7,102 nucleotides of DNA from JBEKYD01 sp049509915 (GTDB lineage: Bacteria; Acidobacteriota; Terriglobia; Bryobacterales; Bryobacteraceae), in contig JBEKZL010000327.1 in assembly GCA_049509915.1 (NCBI GenBank), forward strand, positions 1 through 7,102, in the 5' to 3' direction. Below, piece by piece: positions 1-5,466 of this stretch; within the stretch, counting starts at the first letter, position 1; each line of letters opens with the position of its first letter. The position numbers and the translations under genes are program-made. A model generated the notes under the pieces. The model did no database searches. It had not been told where the DNA came from and saw nothing but the letters and a program-made list of their open reading frames with translations.

Positions 1-995
1 ATTGTTGGAATTCCTGCTGAATTTCCGGTCGCCTTCGCAACTAAACTCTTCGCCGTCCCGGGTGGCCCGATCAGGATACAGCCGTCCGCTTCGCGATTCT
101 GCATCCAGGTCAGAATCGTTCCGGTCATCTCAGTCGTGACGCCCGAAAGATCCGTTCCGGTCCCCGCAAATGCTTTCTCAATCTCATCGCAGAAGACCAC
201 AACCCGGGGCGCTTCGGCGCCGTCCTGGACCGACTGCAGGAAGGACTTGACGTTCGCGCAGCCGCCCACGTCCGCGAAGGCTTCGCCTCCGCGCCAGACC
301 GTCAGTCCCGGTGCCTGTTCAATGACCTGGCGCTTCCGCTCCCAGAGCTGGTCGTGGTCGAGCCCGCGTTTGGACAGCGACATCGCCACCACCTGTTCCG
401 CTGGAAAGGCAGCCAACCCTAGAAGGGCGTCAACCGCGCGGCTCTCATCGTCGGCAGGCGGCGCCGCCAGCTTCGCGTTGTCAAACGTCGTCCGAACAAT
501 CGCCCGCAAGTCTTCGTGGGCTGGGAGCGGCTCGTCAATGACCAGGACATCTTGCGTAAGCTCCTGCGGCAGCACACTGCCCGGAGGTGTTGTCAGCACC
601 AATACTGCCCCGACGGCCTTTAGCGTGTCGCGCAGATTCCACAGCCCCTGCACGATGACGGGGTCGTGCCAGAGGCGCTGTGGGTTGGCATAGAACAAGA
701 CCGCGTCGTCGCCCAGCTTCGCCGCGAGGGATAGCGCATCGGCCGGGCCCACGGTCTCGGGATTACGTTCACCGATGATCGAGTCGAGCATTTTCTTGCC
801 CGGGCCGTTCACGGCCGAGAGGCCGGTCATGATGTCCCACGATAAGAGGGACGTGCTGTCTGCGTCGCCGTTCAGGCTTCGCGCCGTCAATGCAACCGCG
901 CTGGCGGGATCTGCCGTGCGGATCGACACCAGAGGTGTTGACGCGCGGCGGGCTGCCCGCAGTGCGGCCAGAAACTCTTCGGTATTGCGGATCAT
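1..995 (-). CDS. AAA+ ATPase with apparently permuted motor domain, C-terminus cut by window edge
   Basis: The frame is open from ATG at 995 down to base 1 (331 codons, no stop), so the C-terminus lies outside the window. An AGGAG at 1003-1007, 7 nt from the ATG, supports this start. Residues 1 to about 235 look like the degenerate N-terminal domain of Ycf46-type AAA proteins, including a VLVLTTPP strand and a VLVIDEPLP segment. A linker with DVGGCANVK (242-250) precedes the motor part. There VVVFCDEIEKAF (265-276) resembles a Walker B with DE at 270-271, followed by GTILTWMQN (292-300), and only then the P-loop GPPGTAKS (310-317). In ordinary AAA+ proteins the P-loop comes first, so the order here is permuted. 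It follows the zinc-finger gene on the same strand, probably in one transcript. ATP binding is well supported by the P-loop. The substrate is unknown. The expected sensor-1 and arginine-finger segments would lie beyond the edge. Confidence 0.85.
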   Translation of the reverse strand, partial: MIRNTEEFLAALRAARRASTPLVSIRTADPASAVALTARSLNGDADSTSLLSWDIMTGLSAVNGPGKKMLDSIIGERNPETVGPADALSLAAKLGDDAVLFYANPQRLWHDPVIVQGLWNLRDTLKAVGAVLVLTTPPGSVLPQELTQDVLVIDEPLPAHEDLRAIVRTTFDNAKLAAPPADDESRAVDALLGLAAFPAEQVVAMSLSKRGLDHDQLWERKRQVIEQAPGLTVWRGGEAFADVGGCANVKSFLQSVQDGAEAPRVVVFCDEIEKAFAGTGTDLSGVTTEMTGTILTWMQNREADGCILIGPPGTAKSLVAKATGNSAGIPT

Positions 996-1029
996 GTGTG
1001 TTCTCCTGGCTTTATTCGGAATTGGAAAA

Positions 1030-1134
1030 CTGGCGGTCTACACCACGCGGAGGAAGGATTTTGGAGGGTGCAACGGGAGCTTAAGGGGAAGGGACTTACG
1101 GGGAAGAAAGGCGACGTGGTGCCCAGACCGCCAG
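1030..1134. repeat. Imperfect long inverted repeat between the zinc-finger and ATPase genes
   Basis: The left arm 1030-1047 and right arm 1115-1134 are reverse complements over 17 positions. Ten are continuous (CTGGCGGTCT with AGACCGCCAG) and seven more follow (CACCACG with CGTGGTG), interrupted only by a 1-versus-3-nt internal loop. The 67-nt loop between them holds G-rich sequence. The structure sits wholly in the 153-nt spacer of a likely minus-strand operon, so in RNA it could fold between the two genes. It could be a processing or attenuation element or the remnant of a small palindromic element. Its role is unknown. Confidence 0.6.
1066..1103 (+). other. Putative G-quadruplex motif inside the inverted-repeat loop
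   Basis: Five G-tracts occur on the plus strand: 1066-1068, 1075-1077, 1085-1088, 1091-1093 and 1100-1103. The loops are 6, 7, 2 and 6 nt, which satisfies the canonical rule of at least four G3 tracts with loops of 1-7 nt. It lies on the template strand of the downstream ATPase gene and 70-110 nt upstream of its start codon. The motif is read directly from sequence; folding and any regulatory role are inference. Confidence 0.55.
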
Positions 1135-1148
1135 AGGAAGCTTTTCAA

Positions 1149-1439
1149 CTATGCAATTGGCACCGGCGCGCAAGGTACACGGTGCGTGAAGAATAGCCCC
1201 TGCGACCACCGCCGCAGTTCTCGTACGTCCGCCTCAGGCAGGTCCGGAATGGCGGGCGCCATCAACATGGCTCGATTCACCAAGCCATCGCGGTCATCGG
1301 CAACGATCATCTCTCGACACTCGTTACACGCGGCCCAGTCGGCGTCGCTCTCGCCCGTAATTGGGCCGTAATCGATAAGAAAGGGTCTGGCGCGGAATCG
1401 CCAGACCGGATTCGGAGCGTTACAAAAATCACAAATCAT
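1149..1439 (-). CDS. Small four-cysteine (zinc-finger-like) hypothetical protein
   Basis: This is a 96-residue protein starting at ATG 1439, with GAGGAAA at 1446-1452 giving a well-spaced ribosome site. Cysteines C3, C6, C38 and C41 form a C-x2-C ... C-x2-C pattern (MICDFC near the start, WAACNEC in the middle) typical of a structural zinc site. There is no signal peptide or membrane segment, so it is probably cytoplasmic. I recognise it as a recurrent hypothetical protein whose middle part reads AACNECREMIVADDRDGLV, but I know no function for it. It is the first gene of a minus-strand pair with the AAA+ ATPase, 153 nt upstream of that start. The context suggests an adaptor or partner of the ATPase, but nothing in the sequence proves that. 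The 127-bp gap to the divergent plus-strand gene at 1567 should hold its promoter; I could not identify convincing -35/-10 boxes. Confidence 0.75.
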   Translation of the reverse strand: MICDFCNAPNPVWRFRARPFLIDYGPITGESDADWAACNECREMIVADDRDGLVNRAMLMAPAIPDLPEADVRELRRWSQGLFFTHRVPCAPVPIA

Positions 1440-1566
1440 GTTGGTTTCCTCTGGTTGATTGCGGGATCGAAGCTGGGCCCCCGCGGAGCGATAGAGAAGT
1501 TCGGAAGGAGCTGTACGGAAGTGAAGGCAGTCGTTCGTTTAGATCGATACCCCATACCATGAGGGG

Positions 1567-1954
1567 ATGGTCCTCGGTTCGAAAACGCGCACGTCCTGGA
1601 TCTTCTGCCTTGCTGGCATCATCGCCGTAGGAATCCTCTCGCGGGTTGTCCATACCGGGCTGTTGGTCTTCGACAAGTACCTAGGCGACGCCTTGTACGC
1701 GGCGATGGTCTCCGCAATTTTGCGGCTGTTTTGGAGGGCTGCGGCACGTGCGCGGCTGGCCGTGTCCGCCATGGCAATCATGACCGTCATCGAATTATTT
1801 CAACTGACAATGATCCCGGCGCACCTGCTGGCCAATGGGCATGTGATGGTGCGCATCTGCGCGCCTGATCGGGACGGAGTTCAGCTTCCTGGATCTGCTC
1901 ACGTACGCGGTGGGCATCGCGTGCATGTATCTCGCGGATTCTTCGAATGCGTGA
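1567..1954 (+). pseudogene. DUF2809-type small membrane protein, frameshifted
   Basis: From ATG 1567 the frame encodes an N-terminal hydrophobic helix (WIFCLAGIIAVGIL), then KYLGDALYAAMVSAILRLFW and MAIMTVIELFQL. This is the motif series of DUF2809 integral membrane proteins. The matching C-terminal motif, RLIGTEFSFLDLLTYAVGI, is found only in the +1 frame, which is open from 1847 and ends at TGA 1952-1954. One extra base between about 1847 and 1859 (for example C1857) therefore splits the gene. Corrected, it would be about 129 residues, the usual family length. The original frame runs on to 2220, but its residues after the shift are not family-like. The start has only a GAGGGG immediately next to the ATG, a poor ribosome site. 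This is either a real pseudogene or a single-base sequencing error. The function of the family is not known to me. Confidence 0.75.
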
Positions 1955-2016
1955 AGGGCCAGGAGGATTCGCGTTCCGCCTGTGTACGGACGTTACCGGT
2001 GGCGGGAGTCTTTCCG

Positions 2017-2304
2017 CTATTTCAGGAGGTCTTCAATACTCTCGGCGTCGAGCACACGTACGCTCAGTTCTTCGAGATCGGCCGCCGATCTGCCAGTCAG
2101 TCGCTCTTCGGCCCAAGTCGGAATCGCGCCGAAGCGCTTTTCGATAACGCGGCGAAGGACTGTGAGTTCGCCCTCTTGCAGGCCCCTCTTGTACTCGCGG
2201 CCCAGCACTCTGTTGTCTAAGGTGTCACCCAAAATAGGCATCTTTCGCGCCTCCCATTCTACTACAGTTTCTTCCAAGTGCCGCAAACCAACAACATAAT
2301 ACAC
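2017..2304 (-). pseudogene. Rpn/DUF4351 family C-terminal fragment, 5' end lost
   Basis: The 95 codons ending at TAG 2017-2019 match the C-terminal third of Rpn-family recombination-promoting nuclease/putative transposase proteins. YVVGLRHLEETV and RKMPILGDTLDNRVLGREYKRG come first, followed by a DUF4351-type tail (residues about 46-95: LRRVIEKRFGAIPTWAEERL ... LDAESIEDLLK). The PD-(D/E)XK nuclease part that should precede it is absent. A GTG at 2304 could serve as a start, but family similarity begins right there and the upstream frame meets TGA at 2320-2322 after five unrelated codons. It is therefore a truncated remnant rather than a short gene. The truncation point coincides with the left end of the recombinase cassette. 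It converges on the DUF2809 remnant with a 62-nt gap. Confidence 0.75.
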
Positions 2305-2345
2305 AGATTTTCGACACCGTCACAGTCCACTACCGCTGGCATCCC

Positions 2346-2708
2346 TTGTTTGGCCAGAAGCTACGCGTGACCGCCCACGCCAAAATCACAGCCGGCAATG
2401 AAGTCATATGCCAACGCTCAGATGGCACTCGCGTCGTATTGCCCCTCTGGATGCTGAACCCCAAGTGTTCCGCGTTCACAGTTGGGCAACCGCTCATTTC
2501 CCTCGACGCGCTCATTGAGCTGCGCCAGTTGCTCACAACGGTGCAATCGCGTGGTAAGGCTGGCATCAATGAAGACTCACGAGGGGGAATCGATGAAGCC
2601 ACCACGCGCACATCCACGAATCCAACAACTCAACCTCACGCTGGCAGAGCCGAGTCCAACGGATCTGCCAAGCGCTCCGAAAAACGAACTCGAGGCTGCC
2701 CTCGCTGA
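2346..2708 (+). CDS. Recombinase-cassette ORF1 (WHPLFGQ-type small protein), start uncertain
   Basis: Family similarity starts upstream of the first usable codon. Codons 2328-2357 read HYRWHPLFGQ and the frame is open back to TAG at 2235-2237. It contains no ATG, GTG or TTG before TTG 2346, which falls inside the motif. A natural first residue would sit at 2307, where the codon is ATT before FDTVTVHYRW. The start may thus have been lost at the element boundary, or ATT is used. Downstream lies a beta-rich stretch (EVICQRSDGTRVVLPLWM) and a helix (ISLDALIELRQLLTTV). From about codon 75 after TTG the sequence turns low-complexity and overlaps ORF2. Proteins of this type accompany large serine recombinases. 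The role is not established; an accessory DNA-binding or directionality function is a guess. Capacity is 120 codons from TTG. Confidence 0.6.
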   Translation: MFGQKLRVTAHAKITAGNEVICQRSDGTRVVLPLWMLNPKCSAFTVGQPLISLDALIELRQLLTTVQSRGKAGINEDSRGGIDEATTRTSTNPTTQPHAGRAESNGSAKRSEKRTRGCPR

Positions 2709-2784
2709 ACTGATCCTCAGCGTAGCACGTGCTTGCCTCGACCCCAAAGCAGGAGGTTCTGATGAATCCCAAACTGACCGATGA
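2593..2784 (+). CDS. Recombinase-cassette ORF2, 63-residue small protein
   Basis: The ATG at 2593 has a strong GAGGGGG ribosome site at 2581-2587, which decides this start over the longer upstream frame. The product begins MKPPRAHPRIQQLNLTLAEP, has a proline-rich middle (PSPTDLPSAPK) and an amphipathic helix (NELEAALAELILSVARACLD, residues 31-50), and ends in a polar tail. It overlaps the end of ORF1 by 116 nt in another frame and the beginning of the recombinase by 23 nt. This points to translational coupling within one transcript. I do not recognise a functional domain. The helix could mediate dimerisation or contact with the recombinase. Confidence 0.65.
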   Translation: MKPPRAHPRIQQLNLTLAEPSPTDLPSAPKNELEAALAELILSVARACLDPKAGGSDESQTDR

Positions 2785-4855
2785 TCATTTGAAACGCCGA
2801 GCGATCGTCTACGTTCGCCAGTCTTCGCTGGGACAGGTCCACCACAACCACGAAAGCCAGCGCCGCCAATACGGTCTCCAGGACCGAGCCCGTGAGTTGG
2901 GGTTTTCTGACGTCGTCGTGATCGATGAGGATCTCGGAAGGTCCGGTTCTGGCCTTGTAGAGCGGCCCGGGTTCCAGCGACTCGTCGCCGCGGTATTGGG
3001 CGGCGAGGTGGGAGCGGTCTTTTCGATTGAAGCTTCCCGCCTGGCGCGAAATGGCCGCGACTGGCACCACCTGATCGAATTGTGTGGAATGGCCGGAACC
3101 CTGGTGGTGGACACTGAAGGAATCTACGATCCACGACTGTTGAACGACAGACTGCTGTTGGGTCTCAAGGGCACGATGAGTGAATTTGAACCGGGTTTGT
3201 TGAGGCAGCGATCGCACGAGGCCGCGCGGCAGAAGGCTCGCCGCGGTGAACTGCGCTTCTTGGCGCCCATCGGATACTGCTGGCCGCGAGAAGGCAAGCT
3301 CGAAATGGATCCCGATCAACGGGTCCAACACGCGTTGCACCTGGCGTTCGCAAAACTGACGGAATTGGGAACTGTACGCCAGGTCCTTCTGTGGTTCAGG
3401 AGCGAGGGAATCGAAATGCCCACCAGAGTAGCCGGCGGAGAGGTAGTCTGGCGTTTGCCGGTATACGAGAGTGTGCTGAAGCTATTTAAGAATCCGATGT
3501 ACGCCGGCGCCTATGCATTCGGCCGCACACAGAGCAAGACGAGCGTTGTGAACGGTCGCTCGAGAAAGACCGAAGGGCATCGCCGATCCGCTGCGGAGTG
3601 GCACGTATTGATTCGCGATCATCATCCCGGTTACATTTCTTGGGAGCAGTATGAGCGCAATCAAGCCATGATTTCCAGCAACTCGTACATGAAATCCCGC
3701 ACGGCGCCGCACACCGGGCGCGGCGGCCCCGCGCTGCTCACAGGCCTGCTGCGCTGCAAACATTGCGGCTGGATTTTGCACGTCAGTTATGATGCCCGCC
3801 ATGGAAGCACGGCATATCGCTGCATGGCGGAATCCAGTCGGACCGGGCAGAACTCCTGCCCGTCTGTCAGCGGACGGCCTCTGGACACTGAAGTTGGGAA
3901 CGAGATTCTGAGAGTGATCGGCGGTAATGCTGTGCAGGCTGCCGTACAAGCTATTGAACAGATGCGCGAGCAACAGCAGCAACACCGCCATGCTTTGGAG
4001 TTGGAATTAGAGCAAGCCCGGTACGATGCGCATCTCGCCGCGCGCCGCTACGAAGCCGGAGATCCCGCCAATCGCCTCGTAGCTTCGGAGCTGGAGCGTC
4101 GCTGGAATACATCGATGGATCGGGTCTCAGCATTAGAGCGCAGACTCGAGTGCGAGGTGAGCGACATGGCCCCGGAGGTCATTCCGGATAAAGAACTCCT
4201 TTTGAGCTTGGCACAGGATCTGCCCGCAGTCTGGAACTCGCCGGCAGCGGATATGCGATTGAAGCAACGGATCGTCCAGATTCTCATCCGCGAGATCATC
4301 GTCGACGTGGATCAGGAGAAAAGGGAGATTTTACTCGTGATTCATTGGATGGGCGGACGCCATTCTGAGTTGCGGATCAAGAAACGGAAGCGGGGTGACA
4401 ATGTCCGTGGAACATCCATAGAGGCGCTGGATATCATTCGCCAGATGACCGGTCGGTTTAGCGATGAGCAGATTGCGACTACCCTCAACCGGATGGGAAT
4501 GAAAACCGGCGCGGGAAAAGCGTGGACTCAACAGCGGATCGCTGCGTTCCGATATAGCCATCAATTGCGGCCGGCCGATCCCGCCGGCACTCACAGCCGC
4601 GCACTCACGATGGAGCAGGCTGCGGACCGGCTGGGAATCAGCACCACTGCGGTGCGCCACATGATCGAGCGCAAGCTCATTCCTGCTACGCAGGTCGTGT
4701 CGTGCGCGCCCTGGGAGATTGCTCCGGAGGCACTGGACTCAAAAGCGGTACAGGCAGCCGTGGAGGCCGTTAAACGCGGCCGGGGCGTGCCGCGCGATCG
4801 AAACACCATTGAAGATGGGAGTCTATCGCTGGAATTCGGATCGGCAGACGATTAG
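2762..4855 (+). CDS. Large serine recombinase with C-terminal excisionase-like helix-turn-helix
   Basis: This is a site-specific DNA recombinase of 697 residues. ATG 2762 is chosen because AGGAGG at 2751-2756 sits 5 nt upstream; the frame also has a GTG at 2729 without such a site. The resolvase-type catalytic domain (about 12-150) shows YVRQSS with nucleophile S21, DEDLGRSG (55-62), SRLARN (92-97) and NDRLLLGLKGTMSEFE (128-143). A recombinase domain with NPMYAGAYAFGR (244-255) follows, then a zinc ribbon C332-x2-C335 ... C354-x11-C366, and a glutamine/glutamate-rich coiled coil (about 392-460) ending in ASELERRW. A second recombinase-like module (about 567-603, SDEQIATTLNRMGMKTGAG) and an excisionase/MerR-like HTH (about 615-660, LTMEQAADRLGISTTAVRHM) complete it. 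All visible catalytic residues are intact, so it is probably active. It should bring about integration or excision of its cassette. No attachment site was identified. Confidence 0.92.
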   Translation: MNPKLTDDHLKRRAIVYVRQSSLGQVHHNHESQRRQYGLQDRARELGFSDVVVIDEDLGRSGSGLVERPGFQRLVAAVLGGEVGAVFSIEASRLARNGRDWHHLIELCGMAGTLVVDTEGIYDPRLLNDRLLLGLKGTMSEFEPGLLRQRSHEAARQKARRGELRFLAPIGYCWPREGKLEMDPDQRVQHALHLAFAKLTELGTVRQVLLWFRSEGIEMPTRVAGGEVVWRLPVYESVLKLFKNPMYAGAYAFGRTQSKTSVVNGRSRKTEGHRRSAAEWHVLIRDHHPGYISWEQYERNQAMISSNSYMKSRTAPHTGRGGPALLTGLLRCKHCGWILHVSYDARHGSTAYRCMAESSRTGQNSCPSVSGRPLDTEVGNEILRVIGGNAVQAAVQAIEQMREQQQQHRHALELELEQARYDAHLAARRYEAGDPANRLVASELERRWNTSMDRVSALERRLECEVSDMAPEVIPDKELLLSLAQDLPAVWNSPAADMRLKQRIVQILIREIIVDVDQEKREILLVIHWMGGRHSELRIKKRKRGDNVRGTSIEALDIIRQMTGRFSDEQIATTLNRMGMKTGAGKAWTQQRIAAFRYSHQLRPADPAGTHSRALTMEQAADRLGISTTAVRHMIERKLIPATQVVSCAPWEIAPEALDSKAVQAAVEAVKRGRGVPRDRNTIEDGSLSLEFGSADD

Positions 4856-4856
4856 A

Positions 4857-5457
4857 TCATCCCAGCGGAACTACACGCCAAGGAAACTGTTCGCGGCATA
4901 TTTCCGCGATGTCTTGATCAATCGCCTCGGCGTACAACTCCACAATCATGTCCTGGTATGCGTCATGATGTCGGCGCAACTTATTCGCCCATTTCTCATT
5001 CGGAACAACGATTACGGCGTAGGCAGGAACGAACGCCAATTCATCGCAACGTACCCGCCACTCATGTTCCCAGGTCCAATCGATGACCTTCTCTCCGGTT
5101 GGTTCGAACCGAACGTGGCGCCAACGGAGGTCCTCAGGGAGAAGACCAAAATCGCTATCGGGCTGGTAAATCACGGGTCGGGCCACCACGCTCGAAAATC
5201 CAGTTCTTTTCGAACATCAATCCGAACGGCGAGTATCTCGTAAAAGGAAACTCGCGGATAAAGGCGGCGGCGAGTGTGTAGATGATGCATTCACCAGATT
5301 GAGGGCGATTATTCGCGAAGGCCGGCTAATCGGCAGCGGCCGAATGATCCGCGGTGGCTATCGGTGCGTCTCCTTCACGGAAGCTCCGCTCCCAGCATTC
5401 GCTCCCGCCGCCCGTGAAGTGAATCAGCTTATCGCTGATATCGAAACGCCTGGCCAT
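4857..5457 (-). pseudogene. AbiGi/DUF2971-like gene, scrambled by a 134-bp internal inversion plus one frameshift
   Basis: Three pieces of one protein are present. Reading minus from ATG 5457 gives MARRFDISDKLIHFT and then nonsense to TAG at 5328-5326 (43 residues). The next part is on the PLUS strand of 5271-5404 (VDDAFTRLRAIIREGRLIGS ... CVSFTEAPLPAFA). The rest is minus again from 5262 (FIREFPFTRYSPFGLMFEKN ... IFERGG), with a one-base shift at the 5180-5182 run, then RPVIYQPDSDF ... WTWEHEWRVRC ... to TGA 4857. Restoring orientation and removing one base gives exactly 200 codons with both junctions in frame. The motif order (LIHFT, FTEAP, YSPFG, GGRPVIYQ, WEREWR-like) resembles AbiGi/DUF2971-type abortive-infection proteins; this naming is tentative. 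It starts 9 nt after the nuclease gene stop, so the two were probably co-transcribed and coupled. The 4857-5189 part remains a long intact reading frame. In the orientation shown it is inactive. Confidence 0.85.
5263..5412. repeat. Inverted repeat flanking the inverted segment 5271-5404
   Basis: GGCGGCGG at 5263-5270 is the exact reverse complement of CCGCCGCC at 5405-5412. The match extends inward to GAG/CTC with one extra C in the left arm (GGCGGCGGCGAG at 5263-5274 against GGCGGCGGGAG read from 5412 to 5402). The enclosed 134 bp are in the wrong orientation relative to the gene around them. Flipping at these arms restores the frame at both sides, so the arms are the likely crossover sites. 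The GC-rich trinucleotide character also fits replication template switching. Confidence 0.8.
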
Positions 5458-5466
5458 TGTGGTTGA

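Larger units (their letters stand above)
2305..4855 (+). mobile_element. Serine-recombinase cassette (three overlapping genes), approximate ends
   Basis: Three plus-strand ORFs overlap in series: 2346-2708, 2593-2784 and 2762-4855. The same layout, with a WHPLFGQ-type small protein, a second small protein and a large recombinase, recurs in bacterial genomes as far as I recall. The left limit is set by the abrupt loss of Rpn/DUF4351 similarity at about 2304 next to the first cassette codons at about 2307-2310. On the right, the recombinase stop (4855) is one base from the stop of the opposing gene (4857), so little non-coding element sequence remains. No terminal inverted repeats or target duplication were found by eye, which fits serine-recombinase integration but leaves both ends approximate. 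Confidence 0.5.

Noticed and set aside
136..693. Plus-strand reading frame of 185 codons
   Set aside because: It lies antisense to the AAA+ ATPase, whose motifs and ribosome site are clear; the product is serine-rich and unlike any family.
1000..1150. Plus-strand small frames over the G-rich spacer (890-1084, 996-1196)
   Set aside because: No ribosome site fitting a start and no family similarity; the G-rich content is better described as spacer structure.
775..1371. Plus-strand reading frame of 198 codons
   Set aside because: It crosses antisense over the ATPase start, the spacer and the zinc-finger gene, and shows no family motifs.
1955..2220. Tail of the plus-strand frame that begins at 1567
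   Set aside because: After the frameshift the residues are antisense to the Rpn/DUF4351 fragment and have no similarity to DUF2809; the true C-terminus is in the next frame.
2577..3340. Minus-strand frames of 185 and 207 codons
   Set aside because: Antisense shadows of ORF2 and of the recombinase catalytic domain, which has all its catalytic motifs.
4719..5243. Plus-strand frame of 174 codons
   Set aside because: It spans the recombinase end and the antisense of the 4857-5189 coding part; no coherent protein features.
5099..5281. Plus-strand 60-codon frame running into the inverted segment
   Set aside because: It is in a different frame from the VDDAFTRLRAII reading at 5278 and is antisense to the YSPFG/RPVIYQ part, so it does not encode an N-terminus for that piece.
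2762..5412. The neighbouring serine recombinase as the enzyme that flips 5271-5404
   Set aside because: The 8-bp GC-rich repeats lack any visible recombinase site around them, and large serine recombinases normally need longer sites; proximity alone is not evidence.
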